Below are positions 5,391 through 16,300 of a stretch of 40,464 nucleotides of DNA, piece after piece. Location: positions 1 through 40,464 of the IMG/VR virus record IMGVR_UViG_3300023106_000008; one strand, 5' to 3'. The stretch is from a virus. The translations under genes were made by a program, and so were the position numbers. The notes under the pieces were generated by a model, which ran no database searches, had not been told where the DNA came from, and saw nothing but the letters and a program-made list of their open reading frames with translations. The number at the start of each line of letters is the position of its first letter. Positions within the stretch are counted from its first letter, which is position 1.

Positions 5391-5600
5391 TTAATTCTTC
5401 TTTGACAATTCATTTATAGAATCATCTTTTGTTGCTGAACTTTTAGAACTTCCGAAATAATATCCCAAGACAACGCTCATAAGCGAAAATAAGCCTATCC
5501 TATCTGCGTCATTTACTTTTGTGAAAGTAATTATAGACATTCCTCCAAGAACTACTATAACCGCTATTACAGCCTGTATTTTTATTTCCGGAAACTTCAT
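5391..5600 (-). CDS. small membrane protein at the end of the virion block (69 aa)
   Basis: Two hydrophobic segments (about 9-25, VIAVIVVLGGMSIITF, and 35-48, GLFSLMSVVLGYYFG) are followed by a Ser/Lys-rich polar tail. The size and hairpin topology are holin-like, but a holin candidate already exists in the lysis block. It follows the secreted fiber-like gene after one base and is the last gene before the terminator. Confidence 0.7.
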   Translation of the reverse strand: MKFPEIKIQAVIAVIVVLGGMSIITFTKVNDADRIGLFSLMSVVLGYYFGSSKSSATKDDSINELSKKN

Positions 5601-5601
5601 G

Positions 5602-6471
5602 TCAATAAGTTATTTCAGTTCCTGTCACATAATTAACGCTTGCGGTTCCCGTAGTTGCCGTTCTTATCCTCACTAAAGCATTTGCTGGAATTACGCCCGT
5701 CAATGTTCCTGTCTGCGTATTTGTCAATTGTATGGCTACCGTTACGCCAACACCGCTAGAGTTACCGCTTTGAGAAGGAGTAAGCCACGTTGTACCGCTG
5801 TTTAATGAATATTCTAAATAAGTCGTTGCAGTGGATGTTCCGATTAGCAAAGGATTGGTAACAGTACAGCTTACTGCATAAGATACTATTGCTGGTTTAG
5901 TAGTCGAAATGGTAAAGTTTGAATTTAATACTTTTGAAGTTACAACCGTTACTGTTGGCTGAACTACGGATATAGTAAGATTTGGAGAAGTACCAGTTAT
6001 TACTATTCCATTTCCGGCGGTGTAGTTATTTGCTACAGGAAGAGTTACGCTGTTCCCGTTTGATATGCTTAATAAATTACCCGATAGGGTTAAATTCTGC
6101 AATTCATTGGTTATACTTCCGTCAACTTCAGAAGTCAAGTAATTTGCGCCATTCGTCAATTGGTTATTGTTTGTGGGAATCAAAGGCTTTCCTGCTAAAT
6201 CTGTGTAGTTGCCTGAAGTGGCTACTGTTGAAAGCCCTGTAATTTGATTGGAAGAAAAAGACAATTCTGTTTTCTTTTTGCTATACCATTTTGCATTATA
6301 TTGCCAAAGTGTTCCGATTACAATTGATGAATCAGGTTCAGCATGAACTACTACATAATCAAAGTTATCTGCTTTGAATTTTGTTCTTGCAGTTTGATCC
6401 TCAGTGTAGAACCATTGGGCATTAGAAAATAGTGAAAAAGAAAGCAATAATAAAGTTAAAATTTTTTTCAT
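5602..6471 (-). CDS. fiber-like protein with a Sec signal peptide (289 aa)
   Basis: Residues 1-18 are a textbook signal peptide (MKKILTLLLLSFSLFSNA) with likely cleavage before Gln19. The mature part contains a T4-fiber-like stretch (about 90-125, with NYTDLAGKPL and TNELQNLTLSG) and then a Thr/Ser/Asn-rich beta region (130-289) like those at the tips of tail fibers or in adhesins. It lies after the main fiber gene and its partner. A virion fiber would not need export, so it may be a secreted decoy, an exported surface protein, or a fiber that carries the signal for another reason. Confidence 0.7.
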   Translation of the reverse strand: MKKILTLLLLSFSLFSNAQWFYTEDQTARTKFKADNFDYVVVHAEPDSSIVIGTLWQYNAKWYSKKKTELSFSSNQITGLSTVATSGNYTDLAGKPLIPTNNNQLTNGANYLTSEVDGSITNELQNLTLSGNLLSISNGNSVTLPVANNYTAGNGIVITGTSPNLTISVVQPTVTVVTSKVLNSNFTISTTKPAIVSYAVSCTVTNPLLIGTSTATTYLEYSLNSGTTWLTPSQSGNSSGVGVTVAIQLTNTQTGTLTGVIPANALVRIRTATTGTASVNYVTGTEITY

Positions 6472-6488
6472 TGTGTTTTGGTTTTTAA

Positions 6489-6845
6489 TTATTTGGATTT
6501 TGCCAATATGGCATTGGGTTTAATTTCTTGTATCAATTCTCTGCATTCTTCTCTCAAAGCTTGCCTTTGCGATAATACAAATTCAGGTATTGGAGTTCCT
6601 TCAAAGAAATTCTTTTCTATATAAGGAGAAACCAATCTGCTTATTTTTTCCTTGTATTCTGCATCTATTTTAGATATTTTTTCATTATCTAAAGTTTCTT
6701 TTTCAGAATCTGTAATTTCTATATATTCAGGCGTATTTTCTTTTACCCAATATAAAAAATCACAATATTCTTTAGTCGAATCATCAGGTATTATTTCTAT
6801 ATCATTTAGATATATATTACCGCTAAAAGAACTTATTTTGTACAT
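6489..6845 (-). CDS. possible tail fiber assembly or tip protein (118 aa)
   Basis: Two in-frame starts exist: 6854, which overlaps the fiber stop, and 6845, two bases after it; I prefer 6845 for spacing. The sequence is acidic and helical, with a Glu/Lys-rich middle (about 50-80), and ends in a charged helix (RQALREECRELIQEI). Size and position directly after the fiber gene resemble small tail fiber assembly chaperones, but I see no signature of a known chaperone family. Call by context only. Confidence 0.6.
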   Translation of the reverse strand: MYKISSFSGNIYLNDIEIIPDDSTKEYCDFLYWVKENTPEYIEITDSEKETLDNEKISKIDAEYKEKISRLVSPYIEKNFFEGTPIPEFVLSQRQALREECRELIQEIKPNAILAKSK

Positions 6846-6847
6846 AA

Positions 6848-9280
6848 TTACCATGTTGTTTCTAATTCCACCTTGCTAACAGATACTGTTGTTGCTGTTG
6901 TATTTAGTCTATTTCCTGCGTATATAGACCATGAAACAGAATCTGTTGCCCCCGTAGCCGTAGAAATATTAGTTGTTATTAATCCTGAAACTTGCCTATC
7001 AAATTGATCTAAAACAACTTGACCATTTATTGTTTTTGAAATCATTCTTATTGCAGTATAAGATACTTGTCTTGAATTTGAAAGTGTTGTTAATATCAGT
7101 CTATAAGAGATATCGTCAGTAAATACAGCAGGCCAATCAGATCCAAGTGCTATTTTAGTACAAGTCCCTGTACCGTCATTGTGCATTATCTGCATTTGCG
7201 TATCTCCTGAATCTGCGGCTAATTGCACTACGTTCAAAGAGGTTGATGGTTCTATGTTTCCTTTCGCTCCACCAGCGGCTTTTATTCCTGCGGAAACTGC
7301 ACATCCCGAAGCTCCTGTAAAATTAAAATCAAATATCCATTTGAATCCATAAGTATATGAGGCAAATAGTATTCCGTCACTACCTGTATATATTTCGGCT
7401 GAACTTCCGGCTGTTGTAGTAGATTGTCTTACATTTCTAATTCTAGCAACGTAAGATGAACTGTCAGGCGTTATTTTAGTACCTACATAAATTTCAGGCG
7501 TACCTAACCTAACACCTATTTTTGTCAATGTAGTTTCTCCATAAGATAGCCACATTTGTTTCTTTTTATATTGATCTCCTGCAACTGAATTTACATAAGC
7601 TATTACCGCATCCATATTCGGATAATCTGTAGCAGAGGCGGCAACTGTATTTTTCTTATTAGCTGAATTTTCAGCAACGTAACCAAAATTATGTTCGGTA
7701 ACTACCCAATTAGATGAAGTCTGTCCGGGTGTATTAGATAAAGCTCTAACAACATCGCCAATTCCAACTGATACGCCACCTAAAGTTCCTGCAACTGAAA
7801 TAGTCCACAAATCGCCTTTCAATACAGATCCAGAAGCTCCGCTTCCACCCGTAGCAGGAAACAAATTTGTAGAAGCATCATAATTTCCCCTATCGTCTAA
7901 CAAACCAACTACTAATCCGTCCGCATATGATTTTGCGTTGTTTTCAGCTGTTGTAGCGTAAGATTGAGCGACTGCAGGCGTTGCAACGTTTAAAACAGGA
8001 TTTGAAGGGTCTGAATTATTTACAGCTAAAGGATTTCCTGCAGTTACCGTCTGAACTCCTGATGATCCTGTACCTCCAAACGTTCCTAAAAAATCAAATT
8101 CTAATCCGTATTCCTTTAGTTTAATTACTTGCCCAGGCAACAAGATAAAATCTTCTCCATTGTGAAAATTAAATCCTGAGCCATCGGTTATGATAACATT
8201 TGTTAGTTGGCTGTTTCTTATCGCTAATTCTTTGCCTTTGTAAAGCGAATAGGCTGCTGTAATCAATACGCTGTTTAATCTTGTAACTCCTGACACTAAA
8301 TCTAAAGCGGAATTTATACCATTTAATGGATAATCAGTCAATATTCCATCGCCTGTTGCGTTAACTCCTTGATATTGGTATTCTACCTTATTTACATATT
8401 GCCCGTCTGAAATTGGTATTGTAGGCTCTGAAATTGCATCTTCATAAATATAAACGGTTGTAAGCAATAACTGATCACTATTAGGTATAGGGGCAATTGC
8501 ATTACCGCTACCTGCTGACGGTTCTCCCTGTATTAACGAAAATGTGCCGTCAGATTCTGCTACAATAATATCTACCCTAGAATCTCCTGAATCAGCATCT
8601 TCAATTGTAAAATCGTAGGCTATAGTATTTCCTAGCTGTATTCCGTCAATAATCCAAAGGAATCCCGTAGATACGTTTATTTCATTTCCTATCTTGGTAA
8701 CTGTTCCAAGTTCTAAATACCCATTAGCCGGTATATTATTTTCAGTTGGAAAAGGAACGGCCGACCATCTTTGAATTGTCTGATCACCTTCTGTAATTGT
8801 AACAACTCTTAAAATATGTCCTGAAGGAATGTTTTGAACTGTTTGTAAATTCGTATCTCCAAGATCAGAAAGAAATTCATTATTTGCTATTGTTTTCGAA
8901 TCAAGTACGTTTCCATTGATATAAACTACTTGACCATCTCGACCTGTAAAGCTTGAAAAGGCATCCGCAAGCTGTTTAAACGTATCAGCGCCACCAGATC
9001 CCGGCGTTGTACTAGCGTCGAAAAAACCGACTTCCTTTAGTTTATTGTGCAATGATATTGCCGAAGCGAAAGAAGCAACGCTTCCACCTCCCGTTTCATC
9101 AACATAAGAAACTTCCGAAAAAGGAACATTTGCAAAAAGACGTGCGCCGTTTTCTGACTTAAATGTAAACAATCCGTCAATCTGCGTTCCGCTCCATTTG
9201 CTGTCTGAAATAAAGATCAAATTATCTTTGACTATCTCAAAAACGCCTTCCGCTTTTTTATAAATTATGTATTCTGCCAT
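6848..9280 (-). CDS. tail fiber / receptor-binding protein (810 aa)
   Basis: A long protein rich in Thr, Ser, Gly and Asn, as in phage fibers. The N-terminal 150 residues probably attach it to the tail. The middle (about 405-560) has fiber repeats such as VTAGNPLAVNNSDPSNP, DDRGNYDAS and GDVVRALSNTPG. The last 240 residues start at QMWLSYGETTLT and look like a beta-rich tip that would contact the host surface. It is followed by a possible assembly protein and the secreted fiber-like protein. Family call is from composition and repeats; receptor unknown. Confidence 0.8.
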   Translation of the reverse strand: MAEYIIYKKAEGVFEIVKDNLIFISDSKWSGTQIDGLFTFKSENGARLFANVPFSEVSYVDETGGGSVASFASAISLHNKLKEVGFFDASTTPGSGGADTFKQLADAFSSFTGRDGQVVYINGNVLDSKTIANNEFLSDLGDTNLQTVQNIPSGHILRVVTITEGDQTIQRWSAVPFPTENNIPANGYLELGTVTKIGNEINVSTGFLWIIDGIQLGNTIAYDFTIEDADSGDSRVDIIVAESDGTFSLIQGEPSAGSGNAIAPIPNSDQLLLTTVYIYEDAISEPTIPISDGQYVNKVEYQYQGVNATGDGILTDYPLNGINSALDLVSGVTRLNSVLITAAYSLYKGKELAIRNSQLTNVIITDGSGFNFHNGEDFILLPGQVIKLKEYGLEFDFLGTFGGTGSSGVQTVTAGNPLAVNNSDPSNPVLNVATPAVAQSYATTAENNAKSYADGLVVGLLDDRGNYDASTNLFPATGGSGASGSVLKGDLWTISVAGTLGGVSVGIGDVVRALSNTPGQTSSNWVVTEHNFGYVAENSANKKNTVAASATDYPNMDAVIAYVNSVAGDQYKKKQMWLSYGETTLTKIGVRLGTPEIYVGTKITPDSSSYVARIRNVRQSTTTAGSSAEIYTGSDGILFASYTYGFKWIFDFNFTGASGCAVSAGIKAAGGAKGNIEPSTSLNVVQLAADSGDTQMQIMHNDGTGTCTKIALGSDWPAVFTDDISYRLILTTLSNSRQVSYTAIRMISKTINGQVVLDQFDRQVSGLITTNISTATGATDSVSWSIYAGNRLNTTATTVSVSKVELETTW

Positions 9281-9285
9281 GATTA

Positions 9286-10620
9286 TTAAGAATTAGTTTG
9301 CGCCAAAACGGTTATGCTTGATGAATATCCTACTATCGAATCAGATATATTAAATGTTACAGCCTGTCCTGTTGTTATGTTAATCGTTTTTACTATTCCG
9401 GTTGAATTAGATTCCGTTGTAACTACTGTACCGCTTGGCGTGGTTGTCGTTAATGTCAAAGTCTGTCTTGATCCAATTTCTGTAAAGAAAAGCGTAAATT
9501 TGTATTGTGTTTCAGATACTTTTTCTTGAATCAATCCGAATAATTGATTTCCCGTAAGGATATTTGCCAAGTTTTTAGAATATAATCCCAAACCTTCATG
9601 GAAAAGCCTTAACCTATTGTAATTGCCTGCTGTTACTCCCAAATTAACTACTCTAGGTATATCGATACCGCCAGTATTTGAAACATAAGAACCGCCGTTT
9701 ACGCTTGTCTGAACTGCAACATAGGTAGGCTCGAAGTTTTCAAATCCAAAAAACATATCGTAATTTCCAGGTTCTCCGAAAGTCTTTCTTAAAAAAGTAA
9801 TTTCCATAACAGGAGGGTTTTCAGGAATAGGAGGAACTGGAGGAATCGGAGTAACGTAATTCGGATCGTACACCTCTGATTGGTTAAATGTAAAGCTTAT
9901 ATCCGACTGCACGAAATTTTCTTTTGCTTCTATTCTTGGAATCTCAACAGGCTCAAATATTGAAGCTCTTATAAGATTTAAATAGGTAAACCTGTAATCA
10001 AATGATTCAATTATTTTAGCTAAAATTAATTTGTCAATCACTTCGGTTCGGAATATTTCAAATCGCTGTGATTTTATCGTATTTGTCTGCGTGTTTTTTG
10101 TGGAAACTTCCCAGTACTGCGTGTATTCTTTTGAAATGTCAAAATCGAAATAGTACATGTTCACCTGAACGGACTGCATGCTGTCTGTTGACTTTTCACG
10201 GTAATCGATTCTAGAGGTAAATTCTCCTCCGTCATTGGTAAGCATGAAAGGACTTGTATAAAACGTTTCGCCTATTTCCTGTTTTACTTCCAAATATATC
10301 AACTGCTTACCGAAATCAAAAGGAACGTTTAAAAGCTTCCAAGTAATTTGAGGCAATCCCGTATCAGGGTCTTGGAAGTTATTTTCTACAAAGAAATAAT
10401 CTGCAATATTTGCCAATGTCTCCCCGCAGGTTGATTTTACATTTACTTCGATATAATCTTCTAACTCAATTCCATCATTGCTTTTGGTTGTCTGCATATA
10501 AGGATAGATGTTATTTGGCAATAGCTGAATGCCTCCAAAATCATAATATGAAGTGTCGGGCGATGTTTTTTGGTACATCGCCTTTTCCAAGCTATTTTCC
10601 AACCTTATGAATGCTTCCAA
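9286..10620 (-). CDS. tail tip protein (444 aa)
   Basis: Two regions are joined by a Pro-rich linker at about 255-268 (PIPPVPPIPENPP). The N-terminal part (1-250) has mixed alpha/beta composition with many aromatic residues; the C-terminal part (270-444) looks like two small beta domains of the Ig or fibronectin kind. It lies between the long tail protein upstream (2-base gap) and the fiber (5-base gap), so it most likely connects the tail tip and the fiber. I do not recognise a named family. Confidence 0.7.
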   Translation of the reverse strand: MEAFIRLENSLEKAMYQKTSPDTSYYDFGGIQLLPNNIYPYMQTTKSNDGIELEDYIEVNVKSTCGETLANIADYFFVENNFQDPDTGLPQITWKLLNVPFDFGKQLIYLEVKQEIGETFYTSPFMLTNDGGEFTSRIDYREKSTDSMQSVQVNMYYFDFDISKEYTQYWEVSTKNTQTNTIKSQRFEIFRTEVIDKLILAKIIESFDYRFTYLNLIRASIFEPVEIPRIEAKENFVQSDISFTFNQSEVYDPNYVTPIPPVPPIPENPPVMEITFLRKTFGEPGNYDMFFGFENFEPTYVAVQTSVNGGSYVSNTGGIDIPRVVNLGVTAGNYNRLRLFHEGLGLYSKNLANILTGNQLFGLIQEKVSETQYKFTLFFTEIGSRQTLTLTTTTPSGTVVTTESNSTGIVKTINITTGQAVTFNISDSIVGYSSSITVLAQTNS

Positions 10621-10621
10621 T

Positions 10622-13327
10622 TTATAAGTTATTTAAAGATTGTTCAAGTAAAAATTTGTTTTCAAATAGGCTTCCGTTTACGCTTACCCTGTCATATAAA
10701 GTCTTTGTAAAAAGTAACAATCCTGTTTCGTCAAAGATAAGCAAATATCCGAACTCGTCAATCGTCCAAGACAATTTATCAACAGAAATAAAATCATTTA
10801 TCCTGATTATCCCTGTTTCATTGTCGGAGAATATTTTTAATACTTCAGGCTCATACTTGACTTCCATAGTGCAAGTTAGTAATCCGGTATCGTTCATTCT
10901 GTTTACAAATTCCATTTTAGAAGGATAGCCGCGTGTTACAACTCCATTTGCGTCTATATATCGCACATAGCCTCTTAAATCCCTTACTTTATTTTCTAGA
11001 GCAACATAATCTTCAAATGTCATTGAAAATTCGCATTCATCCTGATATGTTGACAATATAGGATTTTCAGGAATAAAATCAGATCCTTCTACAACGGTAA
11101 CACCTTCATATGTCGTCTTTGCTTCGGGATTGTTTTTATAAAGCGTTTTTTTAATAGGCTGCGTTTTTCTCCATAAATTTGCCGTTGCAAGAAATTGGCT
11201 GAAATAATTTATAATATTTCTCTTTACGGTAAATCTCAAATTTGAAAAATTATTTCCACTTGCTATATTTGATATTTCTGTAAATCCCTGATCAGTCCAG
11301 TTTGTGTATTTTACAGTTTCATTGCTTACATAATACTGAAATTGCGTATCTGATTCCCCGTTAAATGTTGGGTTTGTTCCTGTCAAAGGAGAAAGCTTTA
11401 TCAGATTGCCCGTAACTTCCAAAACATTGTATCTTCCTGCATTTTGACTCCCCGACAATATAGTGAAAACATCGCCTAATGCTATTCCCAAAAGCTTGAA
11501 ACTGAAATTTGAAGTGTTTTTTAATGTTAGAAAACTATCCAAAATGCTATGCTGTAAAAAAGATGTTGTAATAAAGTTTCTTTCTCCTGCCGTCAAAAAT
11601 CGGCAGTCTAAAACAAATTTCTTATCATCGTCCTGCGTTGCAGTCGTATCTGAAATATCATAAGCTTTTACCCTGTTTTCTTCAATTAAAAAAGGATCTC
11701 TAGCTGTCTTAATTTCTATTTCTCTTTTATTTTCAACTTTTTTGTTTGCAAACAAAGTTTCTATTTCTCCATGAACAACATCTATTGTGTTTTCAATTTC
11801 TTTTTCTTTCTGGGACTGATAGGGGTATTTATATTTGAAACTTATTAATTTATATTTTTCGTTGAAATTTCTTTCGTAGCTTTCAAATTGAATGGCTTCG
11901 ATAACACCTGCTTCTATATCTGTATAAAAATCAGGGTAGTTTCCAAAAAATACAGAATCATTTGTCTTTATCTGAAAATCCGCATCTGTTTCTTTTATGA
12001 GGTTCTGTATTTCTTCAAAATTCATATAAAACCCCTTGTCGGTAATACCTCTTAAAAAATTTCCTGTAAACAAAAACTGATCATAAAACTTTGCATTTGC
12101 CATATAATTTGGCGCATCTATTTCCATCCCTGAAACAGATTTGCAAATGTATCTCATAGCGTCATAAAGCCTAATAGCAGGATTAACAGTATTATATGCT
12201 ACTGAAGTTCCAGTAATTGAAATTTTTAGTTTAGTCAACGAAACTATTATCGCATAATAAGCAGGACTTCCTCCAACGGGTCCGTCCATTTCTGCAGAAG
12301 CATTTGGATTAAAATAAATCCAAACCCTCTGGCCGCGTTTAATTAATGGAATCGAAAGTTTTTGCATTTCTGAAGGAAAAGGGTTCGCTGTTCCTATTCC
12401 TGAATTGAAAGGGGTTCTTACATAATTATAACTTTTTGAATATAAATTATAAACAGTAGTTTGCGAACTTTCAATATCAAATCCTACTCGTACCTGTAAA
12501 AATACAGTTCCCGAACCTCTTGTTATTATTGTAGGAGCGGTAGGCGAATTGAAGTTTATGACGTCCTGTCTTGAAAATCCAACTATATCTTTTATGCTTA
12601 TTTCAGCATTTAAAATATCATCCTGAGCTTCCAAAAAAGTAAAATTATCTCCATTGTCTGGAATACCGCCAAGAGAATTTATAAGGTTGTAAGTAGGCGA
12701 AATGAAGGAAAGTGTATCTTTCAAACCTTCCTTAACAACAACCTGCGCGTTGTTTGTTCCTGCTCTAGTCTTAAGATAAGGATCCATAAAGCTTGTGCCT
12801 CTATAGTTTATCCTTGCAAATCCCTGGCTAGCTGTTGAAGTGCTTTCAAATTCGCTTATACCGACAATCGGTTTTGCTTTTATAAGTACATTTTCTACCG
12901 CACAAGGAATTATTGGATTTCCGTCTAAATCTTTATTTGATAGCAAATCTACATTAACATCTCTTCTCCTTTTTAAAAGTATCTGTTTTGATTTCTGAAC
13001 TGCCTTAAAAGTAATTTTTGTCAGTTGATCCGTTATCATGGATGCAAAATCAACATCATAAGTCAGATTATTTCCATTGTAGTCGATTATAAGTTCTACT
13101 TCGGATTCAAATCCATAACGCATAAGGTAAACCTGCATAAGGTCGAAATGATGTTCAGGACGTTGATATATTGAAAAATTAGATTCCCCGCCCGCAAATA
13201 CAACATCACGCCCATATCGGTTATTATCCTGCTCCAAAGAAAACTTTGAGGCATCAAATCCGGTAAGCTCTTGGATTTCTTTCTTTCCTTCGCCCTGCGT
13301 TATGAAATTGAAATAAAATTTTATCAT
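10622..13327 (-). CDS. large tail-tip / tail-associated protein (901 aa)
   Basis: The gene follows the tape measure directly, the usual place of distal tail and tail-hub proteins in siphoviruses. The N-terminal 150 residues contain a segment like phage tail-hub proteins (GFDASKFSLEQDNNRYGRDV, then QVYLMRYGFESEVEL). The rest is mostly beta-rich with few cysteines. Length fits a fused distal-tail and tail-associated protein. No peptidoglycan hydrolase motif is visible. Assigned by order and composition. Confidence 0.72.
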   Translation of the reverse strand: MIKFYFNFITQGEGKKEIQELTGFDASKFSLEQDNNRYGRDVVFAGGESNFSIYQRPEHHFDLMQVYLMRYGFESEVELIIDYNGNNLTYDVDFASMITDQLTKITFKAVQKSKQILLKRRRDVNVDLLSNKDLDGNPIIPCAVENVLIKAKPIVGISEFESTSTASQGFARINYRGTSFMDPYLKTRAGTNNAQVVVKEGLKDTLSFISPTYNLINSLGGIPDNGDNFTFLEAQDDILNAEISIKDIVGFSRQDVINFNSPTAPTIITRGSGTVFLQVRVGFDIESSQTTVYNLYSKSYNYVRTPFNSGIGTANPFPSEMQKLSIPLIKRGQRVWIYFNPNASAEMDGPVGGSPAYYAIIVSLTKLKISITGTSVAYNTVNPAIRLYDAMRYICKSVSGMEIDAPNYMANAKFYDQFLFTGNFLRGITDKGFYMNFEEIQNLIKETDADFQIKTNDSVFFGNYPDFYTDIEAGVIEAIQFESYERNFNEKYKLISFKYKYPYQSQKEKEIENTIDVVHGEIETLFANKKVENKREIEIKTARDPFLIEENRVKAYDISDTTATQDDDKKFVLDCRFLTAGERNFITTSFLQHSILDSFLTLKNTSNFSFKLLGIALGDVFTILSGSQNAGRYNVLEVTGNLIKLSPLTGTNPTFNGESDTQFQYYVSNETVKYTNWTDQGFTEISNIASGNNFSNLRFTVKRNIINYFSQFLATANLWRKTQPIKKTLYKNNPEAKTTYEGVTVVEGSDFIPENPILSTYQDECEFSMTFEDYVALENKVRDLRGYVRYIDANGVVTRGYPSKMEFVNRMNDTGLLTCTMEVKYEPEVLKIFSDNETGIIRINDFISVDKLSWTIDEFGYLLIFDETGLLLFTKTLYDRVSVNGSLFENKFLLEQSLNNL

Positions 13328-13328
13328 T

Positions 13329-16300
13329 TTAATTTTTGAATGTTAATCCTTTTCCTCGAACTTGACTGTTCATCAATTTTACTCTTGAATTTCTTTTGGT
13401 AATCGAGGCTTCAAATCCATTTTTATCAAAGGTAAAATTATTTGTAGATAAATCAGAAAAATATTTACCCATGATTCCGTCCATATCATCTTTGCTTAAT
13501 CCATTAGTTTCTAATTCGATATTAGGCACGCCTCCAAGCATCGCACCGCTGTTTTTCAAGAAGCTGTTGAAATCAGGAAATACTTTAGATCCTTTTTCCA
13601 AATCCACCAATGTATCTGTTTTAGGCGTTACTGAAAAGCCTTTAGACGGCTGATAAACAATTTCATTTTTGCCACCATCACCAACGATTGCCAAACCTCC
13701 TGCGTGGTTGTCTGTTCCTAAAGCGTATTGAGGGACTTGTGTGCTTGATATAATTGCGATTTGTGCCGCTCCTATCACTCCTGCTAATATTGCTCCTGCA
13801 TAATTTGCTTCTGCCAAAAAAGCAACTACTGCTTGGGCTGTGTCGATTATCGCATTAAACAAAGCCGTTTCTTTTTGTGCCTTTGCTTTTCTTCGGTCAA
13901 TCTCTCGTCTTCTTTCTTCGTACTGGCGTTCAATTTCTTCTTTAGCAGTAGCTGAATCTCCTGCAAAGCTTATTGCAAGATCTTTTTCTTTTGACAATCT
14001 TTCATATTGAGCGTCAAATTGCGCTTGCTGTTGTTGGTTTATAAATGCAAAGGCTTCTTGAGCAACCTCAGATATTGCCGTAAATGCAACAGCAAATCTT
14101 TCTTTAGTTGTTTTTGCCCCTTCCCAAAGTTTATCAAATGTAGACTGCATTTTTCCAGTAAGAGGATCTAAAGTCTTATCGAAAAATTTTGTAAGGCTTC
14201 CAAGTCCTGCGTTCTCAAAAAATCCTAAAGAAAAAATTCTTAAATAATCCCTAGTTTCATTTTTCAAAGATTTTGTTCTTTCCTCTAATGCAAGAGCTTT
14301 TTCAGCCTGCCTGTCAAACCATTCATTCGCTAATGGATCTGTTTCGAATTTTAATCCCTCACCTGAAAATTTAGATGCCCATTCTTCAAATTTAGCATAA
14401 TTATCTTTTTTTAATTCAAGAATCCTATTTTCATTTTTATTTACAATTTCATATACTTCTTGATTATATTTTTCCCACGCTATCCTTTGAAGCGTTAAAT
14501 TTCCTTTAGCCAGTCTAATGCTTTCTTTTCTTGCCATGTTTGCAAGGTTTATCTCTTCATTGTATAGGTCTAAAGTCAAATTAAGCCTTTCCGACATATA
14601 TTTCTTATCATCTTCTAATAAGTCTTCAAGGGATCCTTTCTCGGATTCCCTTCTCATTCTATTAAGAAGGTATTGATTTTTTAATTCTTCTTCCCTTGCC
14701 CTTCTTAAAGCTTCAAGCTGTGCTTTTGTCAAAGCAATAGATTCTTTTTCTTTTGGATTAAGATCATCAAGAACTGATTTTATCGCCTTAAGTTTTCCTT
14801 GTCTTATTCCTAGTTGGTAATTGAGACCTTCTATTTCTTTAGCATTTTTATCGTATTCAGAAACTTTACCGAAAAGCTTTTCAATAGGATCTTCACCCAT
14901 ACCTTTAGCTTCAAGTTCTTTTTGCTTTTGGGTAAGGGCATTAAGTTTCTTCATTGTTTCTGTCATAAGGAAAAACTGATCCTCCTGCTCAACTGAAGCG
15001 GCATATCTACGCTGTTCAATATCCTCTATCTCCAATAGATATTGTTTTTGTTCTTCGAATCCTTTCGCTAATCCTTTTTCATTGAAATTATTCAATAGGC
15101 TGTCCCTGCTTTGTGCCAATAGCCTAAATCCGTCTATAGCCCCACCTAATCCCCTTATGAGAGATATAAAGAATTGCGAAACAACACCATTACCGGAATT
15201 TAATTCCCGTATAAATTCACTCCAAGTATTTGAAAGTCTTGATGTTTCTGCATTTAATGTTTCTACTCTTTTTAGATTCTCAACACCATATGCTTTTTCA
15301 AGTTCTTTTGCGAAAGCAGGAAGAACTTCGGCAGCCAAAACTTTTCCGTCTTTCAACATTTTGTTTAGCTGTGTTTCAGTTACCCCCATAGATTTGGCAA
15401 GTATTCCGAATGCACCTGGTAATCTTTCAGCTAACTGTCCTCTTATTTCTTCAGCCTGAACCGTTCCTTTAGATATCATCTGTTGCAAAGCAAGGAATGC
15501 ACCTTGCTGTTGGTCTACAGAAAGACCCATTGCTCCAGACGCTTTAGAAACACTTTCAAAAATATCTTGTATCTGCTGTGCTGTTATGGCACCTGATTCA
15601 ATTGCGTTTTTAGAAGCTGCATAAAATCCAGTATAAGATTTAGTAAGTCCTATTAGTTCGATTCCATATTGTTCTGAAACCCTAGACAAAAAAGCCTGAG
15701 ATTGTGCGGCTGCCTCTGAACTTCCCATTACTTGCTTTAAGGCAAGATCCATTGCCTGCAACTCACGTGTAGTATTGAATATATTTTTTACAAGTGCCGC
15801 TATAGCCGCTACGCCTCCAACAACACCAAAAGCACCAAGTAGATTTCTAATGCCTCCTATGGCTTGTTTTGGGTAATTACCCACGTTCCTATTAAATCTT
15901 CCTACTGCTGAATCAGCCGCTAAAACACGCCTGTTTAAAGCATCAAATTCTCTTTGCGCATTTCTTAATTCCCTGTTGTATTGTCTTTGGGTCTGTTCCG
16001 CTCTCCTGCCTCCTGCTATAAGGTTTTGAAGGTTTCTAGCAGAAATAGCCTGTTGTGCTGATAATCTTTGGTATGCGCCACCTAAAACAGAAACAGAACG
16101 GGCGTATTGATCCGCATTTTGCCTTAAAGTTCTTTGGTTTACTATTTCTTCAGCAGATAGTTGGTTAGCTCTTTCACGAACGGTATTTAATCGCTGATTC
16201 TGTTGGGTAATTTGGTTTAAATTATTAGCATTGTCGCTCGGAAGTCTTGAATTGTTAAGATTCCTGTTTATATTTTTAATCTCATCAGCGACCTTCTTAA

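Noticed and set aside
10611-10928. Plus-strand open frame over the tail-tip gene
   Set aside because: Antisense shadow of a 901-codon gene; no promoter or neighbour on that strand.
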